NCBI RefSeq assembly: GCF_003666685.1
Contig: NZ_RCIZ01000001.1
Location: 186,001-250,000, forward strand
Source: Mesorhizobium sp. YM1C-6-2
Lineage (GTDB): Bacteria > Pseudomonadota > Alphaproteobacteria > Rhizobiales > Rhizobiaceae
Reading direction: 5' to 3'
DNA: 64,000 bases
Below, piece after piece: positions 53,961-61,669 of the stretch. The position numbers and the translations under genes were made by a program. How positions within the stretch are numbered: position 1 is the first letter of the stretch; each line of letters begins with the position of its first letter. The notes below the pieces were generated by a model. The model ran no database searches, had not been told where the DNA came from, and saw only the letters and a program-made list of their open reading frames with translations.

Positions 53961-56900
53961 ATGAACGCTCTTCACCATTCCCCGCTCGGCGTCAGCACCA
54001 ACCCAACGTTCATGGAGACGATCATGCAACCCCTGTCATTCGCCAGGCGCTCGGCGCGCTGGCTGATGGCGGCCGGGCTCGCGCTCGCCGCCATGCAAGC
54101 GCCTGCCCTGGCGCAGCCGACGGACGAAGCCGGCGTCGGTGATCCCGGCCCGACCGTCCACCCAGAGCCCGGCGAGGCTCCGCCCTTCTTCGAGAAGATC
54201 GGCGAGCAGGTAAACTGCGACTATGTCCGCTACCGGCTGCGCTTCGGCGCCAAGGGCGATCCGGCGAAGTTCCTCGATCCGGAGTTCATCGCCGAGATGC
54301 AGGACGTCAGGATAGATATCCGCGACACCCTGCCGGCCGGCTTGGAGATCGTCGACGTCGGTATTTCCGGCGACGGCACCGACGCCACCGGCTTGCTGAA
54401 GCCCATCGCCACGGTCTCGACCACGACCAATCCCAACGACACGGTCAAGCTCGAGGACATCCGCCTGTCGACCAGCGACCTCGACGGCTCGGGCGAAATC
54501 GATCGCCGCTACATCGACGTCTTCATCACGGCAAAGATCGACCATGCGGCCTTCCCGGCGCCGGCGGTCGTCGCCAACCAGGCCTTCGCCACGATTACCC
54601 GCGTCGAAGGCATCGTCGTCGAGGTTCCCTCGCACGATCCCGCGCTGCCTGACGACGGCGACATCTCGACCGGCGAGCCGACCGAGATTTCGATCGACGT
54701 CACCCGCTGCGAGCCTCCGCCTCCGCCGCCCCCTCCGGGCGACGAGGCCTGCTTCGAGGTGGATCGCGGCGAGGTCGACTGCGTGCCCGGTGGCGGCGCC
54801 TTCATCTACCACATGCCGGTCGGCCCCGAGCTCGGCGGCAAGTGGGTGCAGCTCCGCACCACCACGCCCGGCGTGATCGTCGCGCCGCTGTCACAGCTCG
54901 CCCCGATAGGCGGCGGCGTCCTCAACTGGACCATCACCGGCGCTCTGCCCGGCGATGTCGTGCACCTCATCGTCTCCGGCATCGAGACCTATGCCGGGCC
55001 GGAAGAGGGCGTCGGCCTCTGCTGCTCGCAGGTGATCGACATCGTCATCCCGGAGGATATCGAATGCCCGCCCGACGAGGGCGAGCCGGACATCAAGGTC
55101 GAGAAGCGGGCCGACGACGCGCGCTGCACGCCGGAAGGTCCCTGCGACTTCACCATCCGCGTCACCAATGTCGGCGACGAGCCCTACAATGGCCCGATCG
55201 TGCTCGAGGAGGTGACCGGCCCCGGCGCCGCGCCCGTCGTCTCGGGACCGAACGCGCCCTGGGCCTGTCCGCCGATGGTCAGCCCGATGGTCTGCACGCA
55301 TCCGGCGACCACGCTGGACCCCGGCGAATGGGTCGAGCTGAAGCTCGGCTTCGCGCCCGGCCCCGGCTGGAACTCAGACGCGATCCGCAACTGCGCCGAG
55401 TACGACTACACGGCGAGCGGCTTCCCGGATGTCTTCGGCTCGACCGCCGACGACAAGGCCTGCGCTTCGATCCCGATCTGCCGTCGCGGCGATCCGAGAT
55501 GCGATCCGCCGGTCGAGAAGAAGGCTGACCTGCGCATCACCAAGGATCCGCGTTCGCTGGTCTGCAGTCCCGATGGCGTCTGCACCTTCAACATCCGGGT
55601 GTTCAACAACGGCACCGACAACTATGTCGGCCCGCTGACCGTCGTCGACGAGTATCCTACCGGCGTACCTGCCTCGTCGACCTTCGCGCCTATCCCGCCA
55701 TGGGCCTGCGGGCCGATCGGCGGCGGCCAGTTCCAGTGCGACCATCCCGGCGTCGCCCTGGTGCCCGGCGCCTTCGTCTCGCTCAGCGTAAGGGCGGTCG
55801 TCGGCGAGGACTATGGCGATCTCATCCGCAACTGCGCGGAGGTGAAGGCCATAGCGGACGAGACCGACCTGACCAACAACCGGGACTGCGCCGAAATGCG
55901 CGTTCCCGGACGTGACCCCGGCCAGCCGGCGTTGCGCATCCTCAAGACCTGCGAGCAGGATACGGCTCCGGGGGCCGCGGTGTCGTGCCGCATCACCGTC
56001 GTCAATGCCGGCAATGCGGCGCCCAACGGCCCGGTTCGCGTCAACGACGCAGCCGAAGTCATCGGTTCCGGCGCGCCGGTCCAGATCCTCACCGTCACGC
56101 CGGACGGCGCGGAATGGGCCTGCGGTCCGGTGCCGGCAAATGCGCTGGCATGCCAGATCCCCGGCGCGCTCATGACATCAGGAACCAGCCGTCACTTCGA
56201 CGTGACGGTCCAGGCTCCGACCCATGCCCGCTTCGAGAACTGCGCGCGCGGCAACTGGGGCCCGGCTCCCGGCAACGACATCGTCTATCCGTTCGGCGAA
56301 GCCTGTGCCGAGGGCGGCAACGTGCCGCCTCCGATCAACGTCGAGAAGACGGGCGACAAGGACTGCCGCGTCGGCGAGCCCTGCACCTTCGAGATCACGA
56401 TCACCAATGGCGGCACGGCGCCCTTCTCCGGGCCGGTCCGCATCGGTGACGCGATCGGCGTCGATGGCACCAGGCTGGAAGGCGTGGAGATCACCGAGAT
56501 CTCGCCGCCCTTCGGCTGCTCGCCCGAACCGGCCGCGCTTCCCATGTCCTGCGTCGCGACGCTGACGCTCGGACCCGGCGAATCGCGTGTCCACCAGGTG
56601 ACCGTGGTCATCCCGGAGGGCGGGCCGCTCGCCAATATCCGCGAGCCGCTGTCGGCCGAGAACTGCGTCGGCGTGGTGCCGCCGGACACGCCGGTCGCCG
56701 CTGCCGAGCGGATGATGTCGACGGCGCCGCAAACCACCGGCCAACCCGGGACGCAGCCCTATGCCTGCCACGCCTTCACCATAGCCGACCAGGTGCGGGA
56801 GTGCTCGCCGGGCTTCGTCATGAACGATGCGGGCCGCTGCGTCTGCCCGGAGGGCACCACCTTCCGCAATGGGCAGTGCAGGCCGGTGGGCGGCGAGCCG

Positions 56901-57533
56901 CCTCCGTTGCCACCGCCTCCTCCGCCCCCGCCGGTGGAAGAGTGCCGACTGCTGCCGGGCCAGATCCGCACCGAAAGCGGACGCTGTGTCTGTCCGCGCG
57001 GAACGGAGCTCCGGAACGGCCGTTGCGTCAAGGACGAGCCTCCGGTGGTCGAGTGCCGGCTGCTGCCTGGCCAGATCAGGCTGAAGGACGGGCGTTGCGC
57101 CTGCCCGCGCGGTACCAGCTTGGTGCGCGGCGAGTGCCGCAAGGATCCGCCGCCGCAGTGCAAGCTGCTGCCGGGTCAGATCCGCACCCAGGACGGGCGT
57201 TGCGTCTGCCCGCGTGGCACCAGCCTTGTCAGGGGCCAGTGCCGCAAGGACGCACCGCCGCAGTGCAAGCTGCTGCCGGGCCAGATTCGCACCCAGGACG
57301 GTCGCTGCGTCTGTCCGCGCGGAACCAGCCTGGTGCGTGGCAAATGCGTCGAGCGGGTGCGCGAATGTCCGCGCGGCACGGTGCTGCGCAACGGCCGCTG
57401 CGTGGTCGTCGAGCCGGAGCGTTGCCCGCGCGGCACGGTCGGCACGCCGCCCAACTGCCGCAAGCTGCGCATCAGCCCGGACCTGCAGCGGCTGATCGAT
57501 CCGACCCAGAAGCAGCGGCAGCAGGTCCAGTAG
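53961..57533 (+). CDS. Giant secreted DUF11-repeat protein with Cys-rich C-terminal repeats
   Basis: A product of 1190 residues if started at 53961 (GGAGGATGAG upstream); ATG at 54024 gives a more usual signal peptide (SARWLMAAGLALAAMQAPAL, cleavage at ALAQ). Residues about 50-250 form an N-terminal beta domain. Residues 264-369 are the Cys-rich domain shared with the upstream protein, after a poly-Pro linker. Four DUF11-like Ig-fold modules follow (about 375-510, 520-655, 655-790, 795-920), each with the motif .I.V.N.G and conserved Cys pairs. The last 230 residues hold a Pro-rich linker and four to five 35-residue Cys repeats (LLPGQIR..DGRCVCPRGTSL). It is probably a cell-surface or adhesin-like protein; its function is unknown. 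Confidence 0.8.
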   Translation: MNALHHSPLGVSTNPTFMETIMQPLSFARRSARWLMAAGLALAAMQAPALAQPTDEAGVGDPGPTVHPEPGEAPPFFEKIGEQVNCDYVRYRLRFGAKGDPAKFLDPEFIAEMQDVRIDIRDTLPAGLEIVDVGISGDGTDATGLLKPIATVSTTTNPNDTVKLEDIRLSTSDLDGSGEIDRRYIDVFITAKIDHAAFPAPAVVANQAFATITRVEGIVVEVPSHDPALPDDGDISTGEPTEISIDVTRCEPPPPPPPPGDEACFEVDRGEVDCVPGGGAFIYHMPVGPELGGKWVQLRTTTPGVIVAPLSQLAPIGGGVLNWTITGALPGDVVHLIVSGIETYAGPEEGVGLCCSQVIDIVIPEDIECPPDEGEPDIKVEKRADDARCTPEGPCDFTIRVTNVGDEPYNGPIVLEEVTGPGAAPVVSGPNAPWACPPMVSPMVCTHPATTLDPGEWVELKLGFAPGPGWNSDAIRNCAEYDYTASGFPDVFGSTADDKACASIPICRRGDPRCDPPVEKKADLRITKDPRSLVCSPDGVCTFNIRVFNNGTDNYVGPLTVVDEYPTGVPASSTFAPIPPWACGPIGGGQFQCDHPGVALVPGAFVSLSVRAVVGEDYGDLIRNCAEVKAIADETDLTNNRDCAEMRVPGRDPGQPALRILKTCEQDTAPGAAVSCRITVVNAGNAAPNGPVRVNDAAEVIGSGAPVQILTVTPDGAEWACGPVPANALACQIPGALMTSGTSRHFDVTVQAPTHARFENCARGNWGPAPGNDIVYPFGEACAEGGNVPPPINVEKTGDKDCRVGEPCTFEITITNGGTAPFSGPVRIGDAIGVDGTRLEGVEITEISPPFGCSPEPAALPMSCVATLTLGPGESRVHQVTVVIPEGGPLANIREPLSAENCVGVVPPDTPVAAAERMMSTAPQTTGQPGTQPYACHAFTIADQVRECSPGFVMNDAGRCVCPEGTTFRNGQCRPVGGEPPPLPPPPPPPPVEECRLLPGQIRTESGRCVCPRGTELRNGRCVKDEPPVVECRLLPGQIRLKDGRCACPRGTSLVRGECRKDPPPQCKLLPGQIRTQDGRCVCPRGTSLVRGQCRKDAPPQCKLLPGQIRTQDGRCVCPRGTSLVRGKCVERVRECPRGTVLRNGRCVVVEPERCPRGTVGTPPNCRKLRISPDLQRLIDPTQKQRQQVQ
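56940..57365 (+). repeat. Tandem in-frame repeat of about 105 bp encoding Cys-rich units
   Basis: Units begin at 56940, 57051, 57156 and 57261 (periods 111, 105, 105 bp). Each encodes C.LLPGQIR...GRC.CPRGT.L..G.C with four cysteines. Units three and four are nearly identical in DNA, with mostly silent differences, suggesting recent duplication. Degenerate units flank them on both sides. Confidence 0.85.
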
Positions 57534-57551
57534 GACGGTCGCCCTGAACAA

Positions 57552-57583
57552 AAAAGCCCCGCCGGTTCGCCGGCGGGGCTTTT
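57552..57583. terminator. Strong bidirectional terminator
   Basis: A 14-bp perfect stem (AAAAGCCCCGCCGG) closed by a TTCG tetraloop and ending TTTT on both strands. It ends the secreted-protein transcript (stop at 57533) and the convergent nag operon (stop at 57637). Confidence 0.93.
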
Positions 57584-57636
57584 GCTTTCGAACAATGTTT
57601 GAGCGTCGGCGCCGTTCGCGGAAAACTTGCGATGGC

Positions 57637-58794
57637 TCAGGCCTGAAAGACCCGCTCGCCGCCGATCCAGACGCCTGATACGTCGAGCTTCTCCGACAGC
57701 GCGACGATGTCGGCCGCCGCGCCCCTGGTGAAGCTGCCCAGCCGATCCGTCTTGCCGATCGCCTGCGCGGGATAGAGCGAGGCCATGCGCAGCGCCTCGC
57801 CGAGGTCGAGGCCGATCGTGCGGTGCATGAAGCGAACCGCCGAGATCATGTCGAGATCTGCGCCGGCCAGCGTTCCGTCCTCCAGCGTCAGCCGGCCGTC
57901 CTTCCGATAGATGGTGCGGCCGTTCAGCTCGAATGTGGTCATGTCGGTGCCGATCGTCGCCATGGCGTCGGTGACCAGGCAGATGCGGCCGGGCCCCGCC
58001 TTGGCCCGCACGGCGTTTGCGATGTTCGCCGGATGCACATGGACGCCGTCGGCGATCAGCCCCGCATGGATGGTGCCGATGGCGAGTGCGGCGCCCACCA
58101 TGCCCGGCTCGCGGTTGCCGATCTGGCTCATCGCGTTGAAAAGATGCGTCACCTTGGTGGCGCCGGCCTCGGCATAGGCGCGCGCCGTCGCATAGGTCGC
58201 ATCGGTGTGGCCGAGACTGACGACGATGCCGGCCCCTGCCAGTGCGGCGACCTGCTGCGGCGTCACCGATTCCGGCGCGACGGTGGTCAGCAGTGTCGGC
58301 AGTTCCTTCTTCGCCGCCATCAGCAACGCAAGGTCCATGTCCGTCATCGGCCGGATCAGCCTGGGGTCATGCGCCCCCTTTCGCGCGATGGAGAGGTGCG
58401 GCCCTTCCAGATGCAGGCCGGCAAAGCCCGGCACTTTGCTGCGCGCAGCCGCGATTCCGGCCGCGACCACGGCAGCGGTCACATCTGGCATGTCGGTGAT
58501 CAGCGTCGGCAGGAGCGCTGTGGTGCCGAAGGGCGCATGCGCCCGGCAGATCGTCTCGATGCCCTCTACATCATGATGGTCGTTGAGCATGACGCCGCCG
58601 CCGCCATTGACCTGCAGGTCGACGAAGCCGGGCGCCAGCATGTCGCCAGCTTCGACAATGTCCGCACCGGCGGGAATTTCGTGTCGGGCAACGATCCCTT
58701 CCACCGCGCCGCCGCGAACGACCAGCGCGGCGTCCTCGTGCCAGGACTCGCCATCGAAGATGCGTCTGGCGGAAAGGGCCAGCATATCGCTCAT
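57637..58794 (-). CDS. nagA: N-acetylglucosamine-6-phosphate deacetylase
   Basis: A 385-residue amidohydrolase-superfamily enzyme. It has DMLAPGFVDLQVNGGGGVML at the start, the metal/substrate site in GLHLEGPHLSIARKGAH, the histidines in VSLGHTDATYA and VTHLFNAMSQ, and the catalytic Asp in CLVTDAMATIG. It converts GlcNAc-6-P to GlcN-6-P and acetate. The start overlaps the SIS gene's stop by 4 bp. It is last in the kinase-regulator-deaminase-nagA operon. Confidence 0.95.
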   Translation of the reverse strand: MSDMLALSARRIFDGESWHEDAALVVRGGAVEGIVARHEIPAGADIVEAGDMLAPGFVDLQVNGGGGVMLNDHHDVEGIETICRAHAPFGTTALLPTLITDMPDVTAAVVAAGIAAARSKVPGFAGLHLEGPHLSIARKGAHDPRLIRPMTDMDLALLMAAKKELPTLLTTVAPESVTPQQVAALAGAGIVVSLGHTDATYATARAYAEAGATKVTHLFNAMSQIGNREPGMVGAALAIGTIHAGLIADGVHVHPANIANAVRAKAGPGRICLVTDAMATIGTDMTTFELNGRTIYRKDGRLTLEDGTLAGADLDMISAVRFMHRTIGLDLGEALRMASLYPAQAIGKTDRLGSFTRGAAADIVALSEKLDVSGVWIGGERVFQA

Positions 58795-59816
58795 ATCGTC
58801 TCCGTCACCTTGCGCAGGTTCGGCGGCTGGTCCGGGTTCAGCCCGCGATGCCGCGCGAAGGCCTCGACGAAGGCGTAGAACGACACGATCAGCGTCAGCG
58901 GGTCGGTGATCGGATGGCCGGTCGCTGCGTGCGGCAGCTTCGTCGCCTTTTCAGCCAGCGCCGATGTGACGAACACCGATGCGCCCTTGCCCGACATCAG
59001 GTCGGCGGTCTGCGCCATCGACGGCTCGGAGGCGTCGCGCGCGGCGAGCGCCACGACAGGGAAGCCCGGTCCGACCAATGCCAGCGGCCCGTGCATCACC
59101 TCGGCCGCGCTGTAGGCCTCGGCGTGCATGGCGCATGTCTCCTTGAATTTTAGCGCCGCCTCGTTGGCGATCGCCACCGAAGGCCCGCGGCCGAGGATGA
59201 ACAGCGAGTTCTCACCGGTCAGGGCGGAGGCGATCGGCATCCAGTCGCAGTCGATCGCCTTGCTGAAATGCTCGGGCAGGCGGCGCAACGCCGCGAGCAG
59301 GTCGTCGTCGCCCGTCCAGTGCGCCATGAGCAGCAGCCCGGCCACCGCCGAGTTGACGAAGCTCTTCGTCGCCGCGACGCTTTTCTCGACGCCGGCCAAT
59401 ATGTCGATCGAATGGTCCGACGCCAGCGCCAGCGGCGAGCCGGCCGTGTTGTTGATGGCGATGGTGAGCGCGCCGCCGGCGCGCGCCGCCTCGGCCATGG
59501 CGACGATGTCTGGGCTCTTGCCCGACTGCGAAATGGTCAGGCAGGCCGCGTTGGCAAGTTTCAGCCTGGCGCCGTAGATCGATGCGATGGAAGGACCGAG
59601 CGACGCCACCGGCACGCCGGCGGTGATCTCGATGGCGTATTTCAGGAAGGAGGCGGCATGGTCCGATGAGCCGCGCGCGACCGTGGCGACGACCGGCGGC
59701 GAAAGCTCGCGCAACTGCCGTCCTGCGGCGGCCAGCGCCCCGTCCGATGCGTCGAGCAGCCTTGCTGCGGCTTCCGGTATCTCGGCGATTTCCCGCCGCA
59801 TATGGGTTTCGGTCAC
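58791..59816 (-). CDS. SIS-domain glucosamine-6-phosphate deaminase (NagB-II/AgaS-like)
   Basis: A 341-residue protein with two SIS domains like the isomerase half of GlmS: VVATVARGSSDHAASFLKYAIE, then TISQSGKSPDIVAMAEAAR, LFILGRGPSVAIANEAALKF and KETCAMHAEAYSAAEVMHGP. Without a glutaminase domain and in a nag operon it most likely deaminates GlcN-6-P to fructose-6-P. The classical NagB is absent here. It overlaps its neighbours by 4 bp at both ends. Confidence 0.88.
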   Translation of the reverse strand: MTETHMRREIAEIPEAAARLLDASDGALAAAGRQLRELSPPVVATVARGSSDHAASFLKYAIEITAGVPVASLGPSIASIYGARLKLANAACLTISQSGKSPDIVAMAEAARAGGALTIAINNTAGSPLALASDHSIDILAGVEKSVAATKSFVNSAVAGLLLMAHWTGDDDLLAALRRLPEHFSKAIDCDWMPIASALTGENSLFILGRGPSVAIANEAALKFKETCAMHAEAYSAAEVMHGPLALVGPGFPVVALAARDASEPSMAQTADLMSGKGASVFVTSALAEKATKLPHAATGHPITDPLTLIVSFYAFVEAFARHRGLNPDQPPNLRKVTETI

Positions 59817-60601
59817 GTCTTGCTCTGTCCTTCGTCGGTCTTGTCGCCGAGCCTCAGCTCGACGACGAAGTCATAGGCGTCGCCCCGATAGACGGAGCGG
59901 GTGAACTCGATGACCTTGCCGCTGGCAAGGTAGGAGATGCGTTCGATGTTGAGGCTGGCCGAGCCCGGCGCGGCGCCCAGCAGCGCGGCCTCCGCCTCGT
60001 TCAAATTCTTCGCCGAAAGGCGCTGTATCGCGCGCACCGGGCGATGACCGGTCTTGTCCAGCGCTGCATAGAGCGATTCGCCGATCATGCCCGGATCGGG
60101 CAGGATCGTCGCGGCGAGCGAAGCCCGCTCTATGGCGAGCGGGGTGTCGTCGGCGACGCGCAGGCGCGCCACCCGCGCCACCTGCTCGCTGGGCGACAGG
60201 CCGAGCGTCATCATCTCCTCGGGTGAGGGCGGATAGAGTCCGCGGTCGAGCCATTGCGAGCGCACCTTCATGCCGCGCCGCGCCATGTCCTCGGTGAAGG
60301 AGGTGAGCCTCGACAGCGGCTGCTCCACCCTGGAGACGCGCGGCGCCACGAAGGTGCCCGAGCCGTGCCGCTGTATCAGTATGCCGCCGCGCACCAGATC
60401 CTGCACCGCCTTGCGCACGGTGACCCGCGACACGTCGGCCTTGACCGCTATGTCGCGCTCGGAAGGCAGCGCGTCGCCCGGCCCGATGACGCCGGCGTTC
60501 ACCGCTTCCTCGATGCTCCTCCTGAGCTGCAGGTAGAGCGGCGCGCCCTTCTGCGGCGCGTCGCGCACTGCCTGGAAGATCCGTTCGGCGGCGTCAGCCA
60601 C
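59813..60601 (-). CDS. GntR/HutC-family repressor of the amino-sugar operon
   Basis: A 262-residue regulator. The N-terminal wHTH has GPLYLQLRRSIEEAVNAG-like PLYLQLRRSIEEAV, LPSERDIAVKADVSRVTVRKA and GTFVAPR. The C-terminal UTRA ligand domain has LGLSPSEQVARVARLRVADD and ERISYLASGKVIEFTRSVYR. HutC-type regulators of nag genes (NagQ, NagR/YvoA, DasR) respond to amino-sugar phosphates. It is encoded inside its own operon, overlapping the kinase gene by 8 bp and the deaminase gene by 4 bp. Direct repeats at both divergent promoters are its probable targets. Confidence 0.9.
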   Translation of the reverse strand: MADAAERIFQAVRDAPQKGAPLYLQLRRSIEEAVNAGVIGPGDALPSERDIAVKADVSRVTVRKAVQDLVRGGILIQRHGSGTFVAPRVSRVEQPLSRLTSFTEDMARRGMKVRSQWLDRGLYPPSPEEMMTLGLSPSEQVARVARLRVADDTPLAIERASLAATILPDPGMIGESLYAALDKTGHRPVRAIQRLSAKNLNEAEAALLGAAPGSASLNIERISYLASGKVIEFTRSVYRGDAYDFVVELRLGDKTDEGQSKT

Positions 60602-61475
60602 GTGCCGCCTCCGTTTTGCCGAACATGCGAGCGGCCATCGCCACCGCGCCGCCCAGCGCGTCGCGCAGCGGCTCCTTCAGCATCGCCCTGTAGGGAGCGG
60701 AAAGCCGCGGCGCGTAGAGCGGCGCCAGCCCGCCGAGCAGGCAGAGCGGCGCCTTGCCGTCGAGGTCGAGCGCGGCGAGCGACGCCTCGATCGCCGCGAC
60801 CGCGCGCGCAACGATCGCCTCCGCCGCGATGTCGCCCCTGGCGGCGAAGTCGAAGACTTTCGGCGCAAAACCGCCATAGTCGCCGGGTTTCGCGTTGATG
60901 GTGAACTCGACGACGTCCTCCGGATTGTTGCGGAAGACGGCGAGGATTTCCTTCGTCAGCGGCGAGGCGGGCCTGATCCCGTCATGCGCGAGCAGCGTCT
61001 CTTCGAGCAGCTCGCGGCCGATGCGGCTGCCGCCGCCCTGATCGCCGACCTGGAAGCCCCAGCCGCCGATCGCCCGCGCCGCGCCGCCCTTGCGCACCAT
61101 ATAGGCCGTGCCGGTGCCGAGGATCGCCATTGCGCCGTCGCCCTCGCCCACGGCGCCCTCAAGCGCGATCAGCGCATCGGTCTCGACGCGGCTTTCCGCG
61201 AAGGGCAGGATCGTCGCGAGCTGCTGGGCGTAGGTGCCGACATTGCTGCCGGCGAGGCCGAGCACGGCAAACGCCTCGGGGATCAGCGCCGGGTCCTTGC
61301 CGGCATCGGCGAAGGCCTGCCTGGCGGCGTCCACGATGTTTTCGCGCGCGCCGGTGAGATCCGTGCGGATGTTGGCCGGGCCGCTTTTGCCGCGCCCGAT
61401 TATGTCGCCCGAGGCGGTCGCGAGCGCCGCCCTGCAACTGGTTCCGCCGCCGTCGATGCCAAGCATGAAAGCCAC
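60594..61475 (-). CDS. BadF/BadG-family N-acetylhexosamine kinase (NagK/MurK-like)
   Basis: A 293-residue ASKHA kinase. It has the phosphate-1 motif MLGIDGGGTSCRAALATASG, the adenosine-side GDGAMAILGTGTAYMVRKG and GWGFQVGDQGGGSRIGRELL, and LCLLGGLAPLYAPRL. Family members phosphorylate GlcNAc; Clostridium MurK phosphorylates both GlcNAc and MurNAc at C6. With murQ divergent next door, a dual role is attractive. The start is GTG at 61475, with AAGGAGG exactly 6 nt upstream. A longer ATG-started frame would run through the promoter. Confidence 0.88.
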   Translation of the reverse strand: MAFMLGIDGGGTSCRAALATASGDIIGRGKSGPANIRTDLTGARENIVDAARQAFADAGKDPALIPEAFAVLGLAGSNVGTYAQQLATILPFAESRVETDALIALEGAVGEGDGAMAILGTGTAYMVRKGGAARAIGGWGFQVGDQGGGSRIGRELLEETLLAHDGIRPASPLTKEILAVFRNNPEDVVEFTINAKPGDYGGFAPKVFDFAARGDIAAEAIVARAVAAIEASLAALDLDGKAPLCLLGGLAPLYAPRLSAPYRAMLKEPLRDALGGAVAMAARMFGKTEAARG

Positions 61476-61494
61476 GTCGATCCTCCTTAAGTGG

Positions 61495-61522
61495 ATGATA
61501 CCAATAAAATACCAATAGCCAA
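61495..61522 (-). promoter_or_regulatory. Promoter and direct-repeat operator of the nag operon
   Basis: On minus: TTGGCT (61522-61517), 16-bp spacer, TATCAT (61500-61495). Inside it lies TGGTATT-N4-TGGTATC (61514-61497), 21 nt before the GTG start. The second repeat merges into the -10 hexamer. It matches the plus-strand element at 61623-61650. Confidence 0.75.
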
Positions 61523-61548
61523 GCATTAAATTACGTTGCAAAATGCTT

Positions 61549-61560
61549 AAGATGCATCTT
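61549..61560. promoter_or_regulatory. Palindrome in the nag/murQ intergenic region
   Basis: AAGATGCATCTT is a perfect 12-bp palindrome. Beside it AAGCATT (61521-61527) and AATGCTT (61542-61548) form a further inverted repeat with a 14-nt spacer. They lie upstream of both predicted promoters, so they could bind a shared second regulator. Confidence 0.35.
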
Positions 61561-61622
61561 ATTGATTATGCTATCTTTTCACGAAGTCAGCAAAACGACG
61601 AGATTCAAATCGTTAACGGCGC

Positions 61623-61650
61623 TGGACAAGTGGTATTTTTTTGGTATTGT
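61623..61650 (+). promoter_or_regulatory. Promoter and direct-repeat operator of murQ
   Basis: TGGACA (61623-61628), 16-bp spacer, TATTGT (61645-61650). The operator TGGTATT-N4-TGGTATT (61631-61648) fills the core and ends 21 nt before the murQ start codon, the same distance as on the other strand. Confidence 0.75.
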
Positions 61651-61669
61651 CGATGAAGGAGGTACCGCA

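Noticed and set aside
56940-57365. CRISPR-like spacing of repeats
   Set aside because: The repeats are 105-111 bp, in frame, directly adjacent and code for Cys-rich protein units. There are no spacers and no cas genes.
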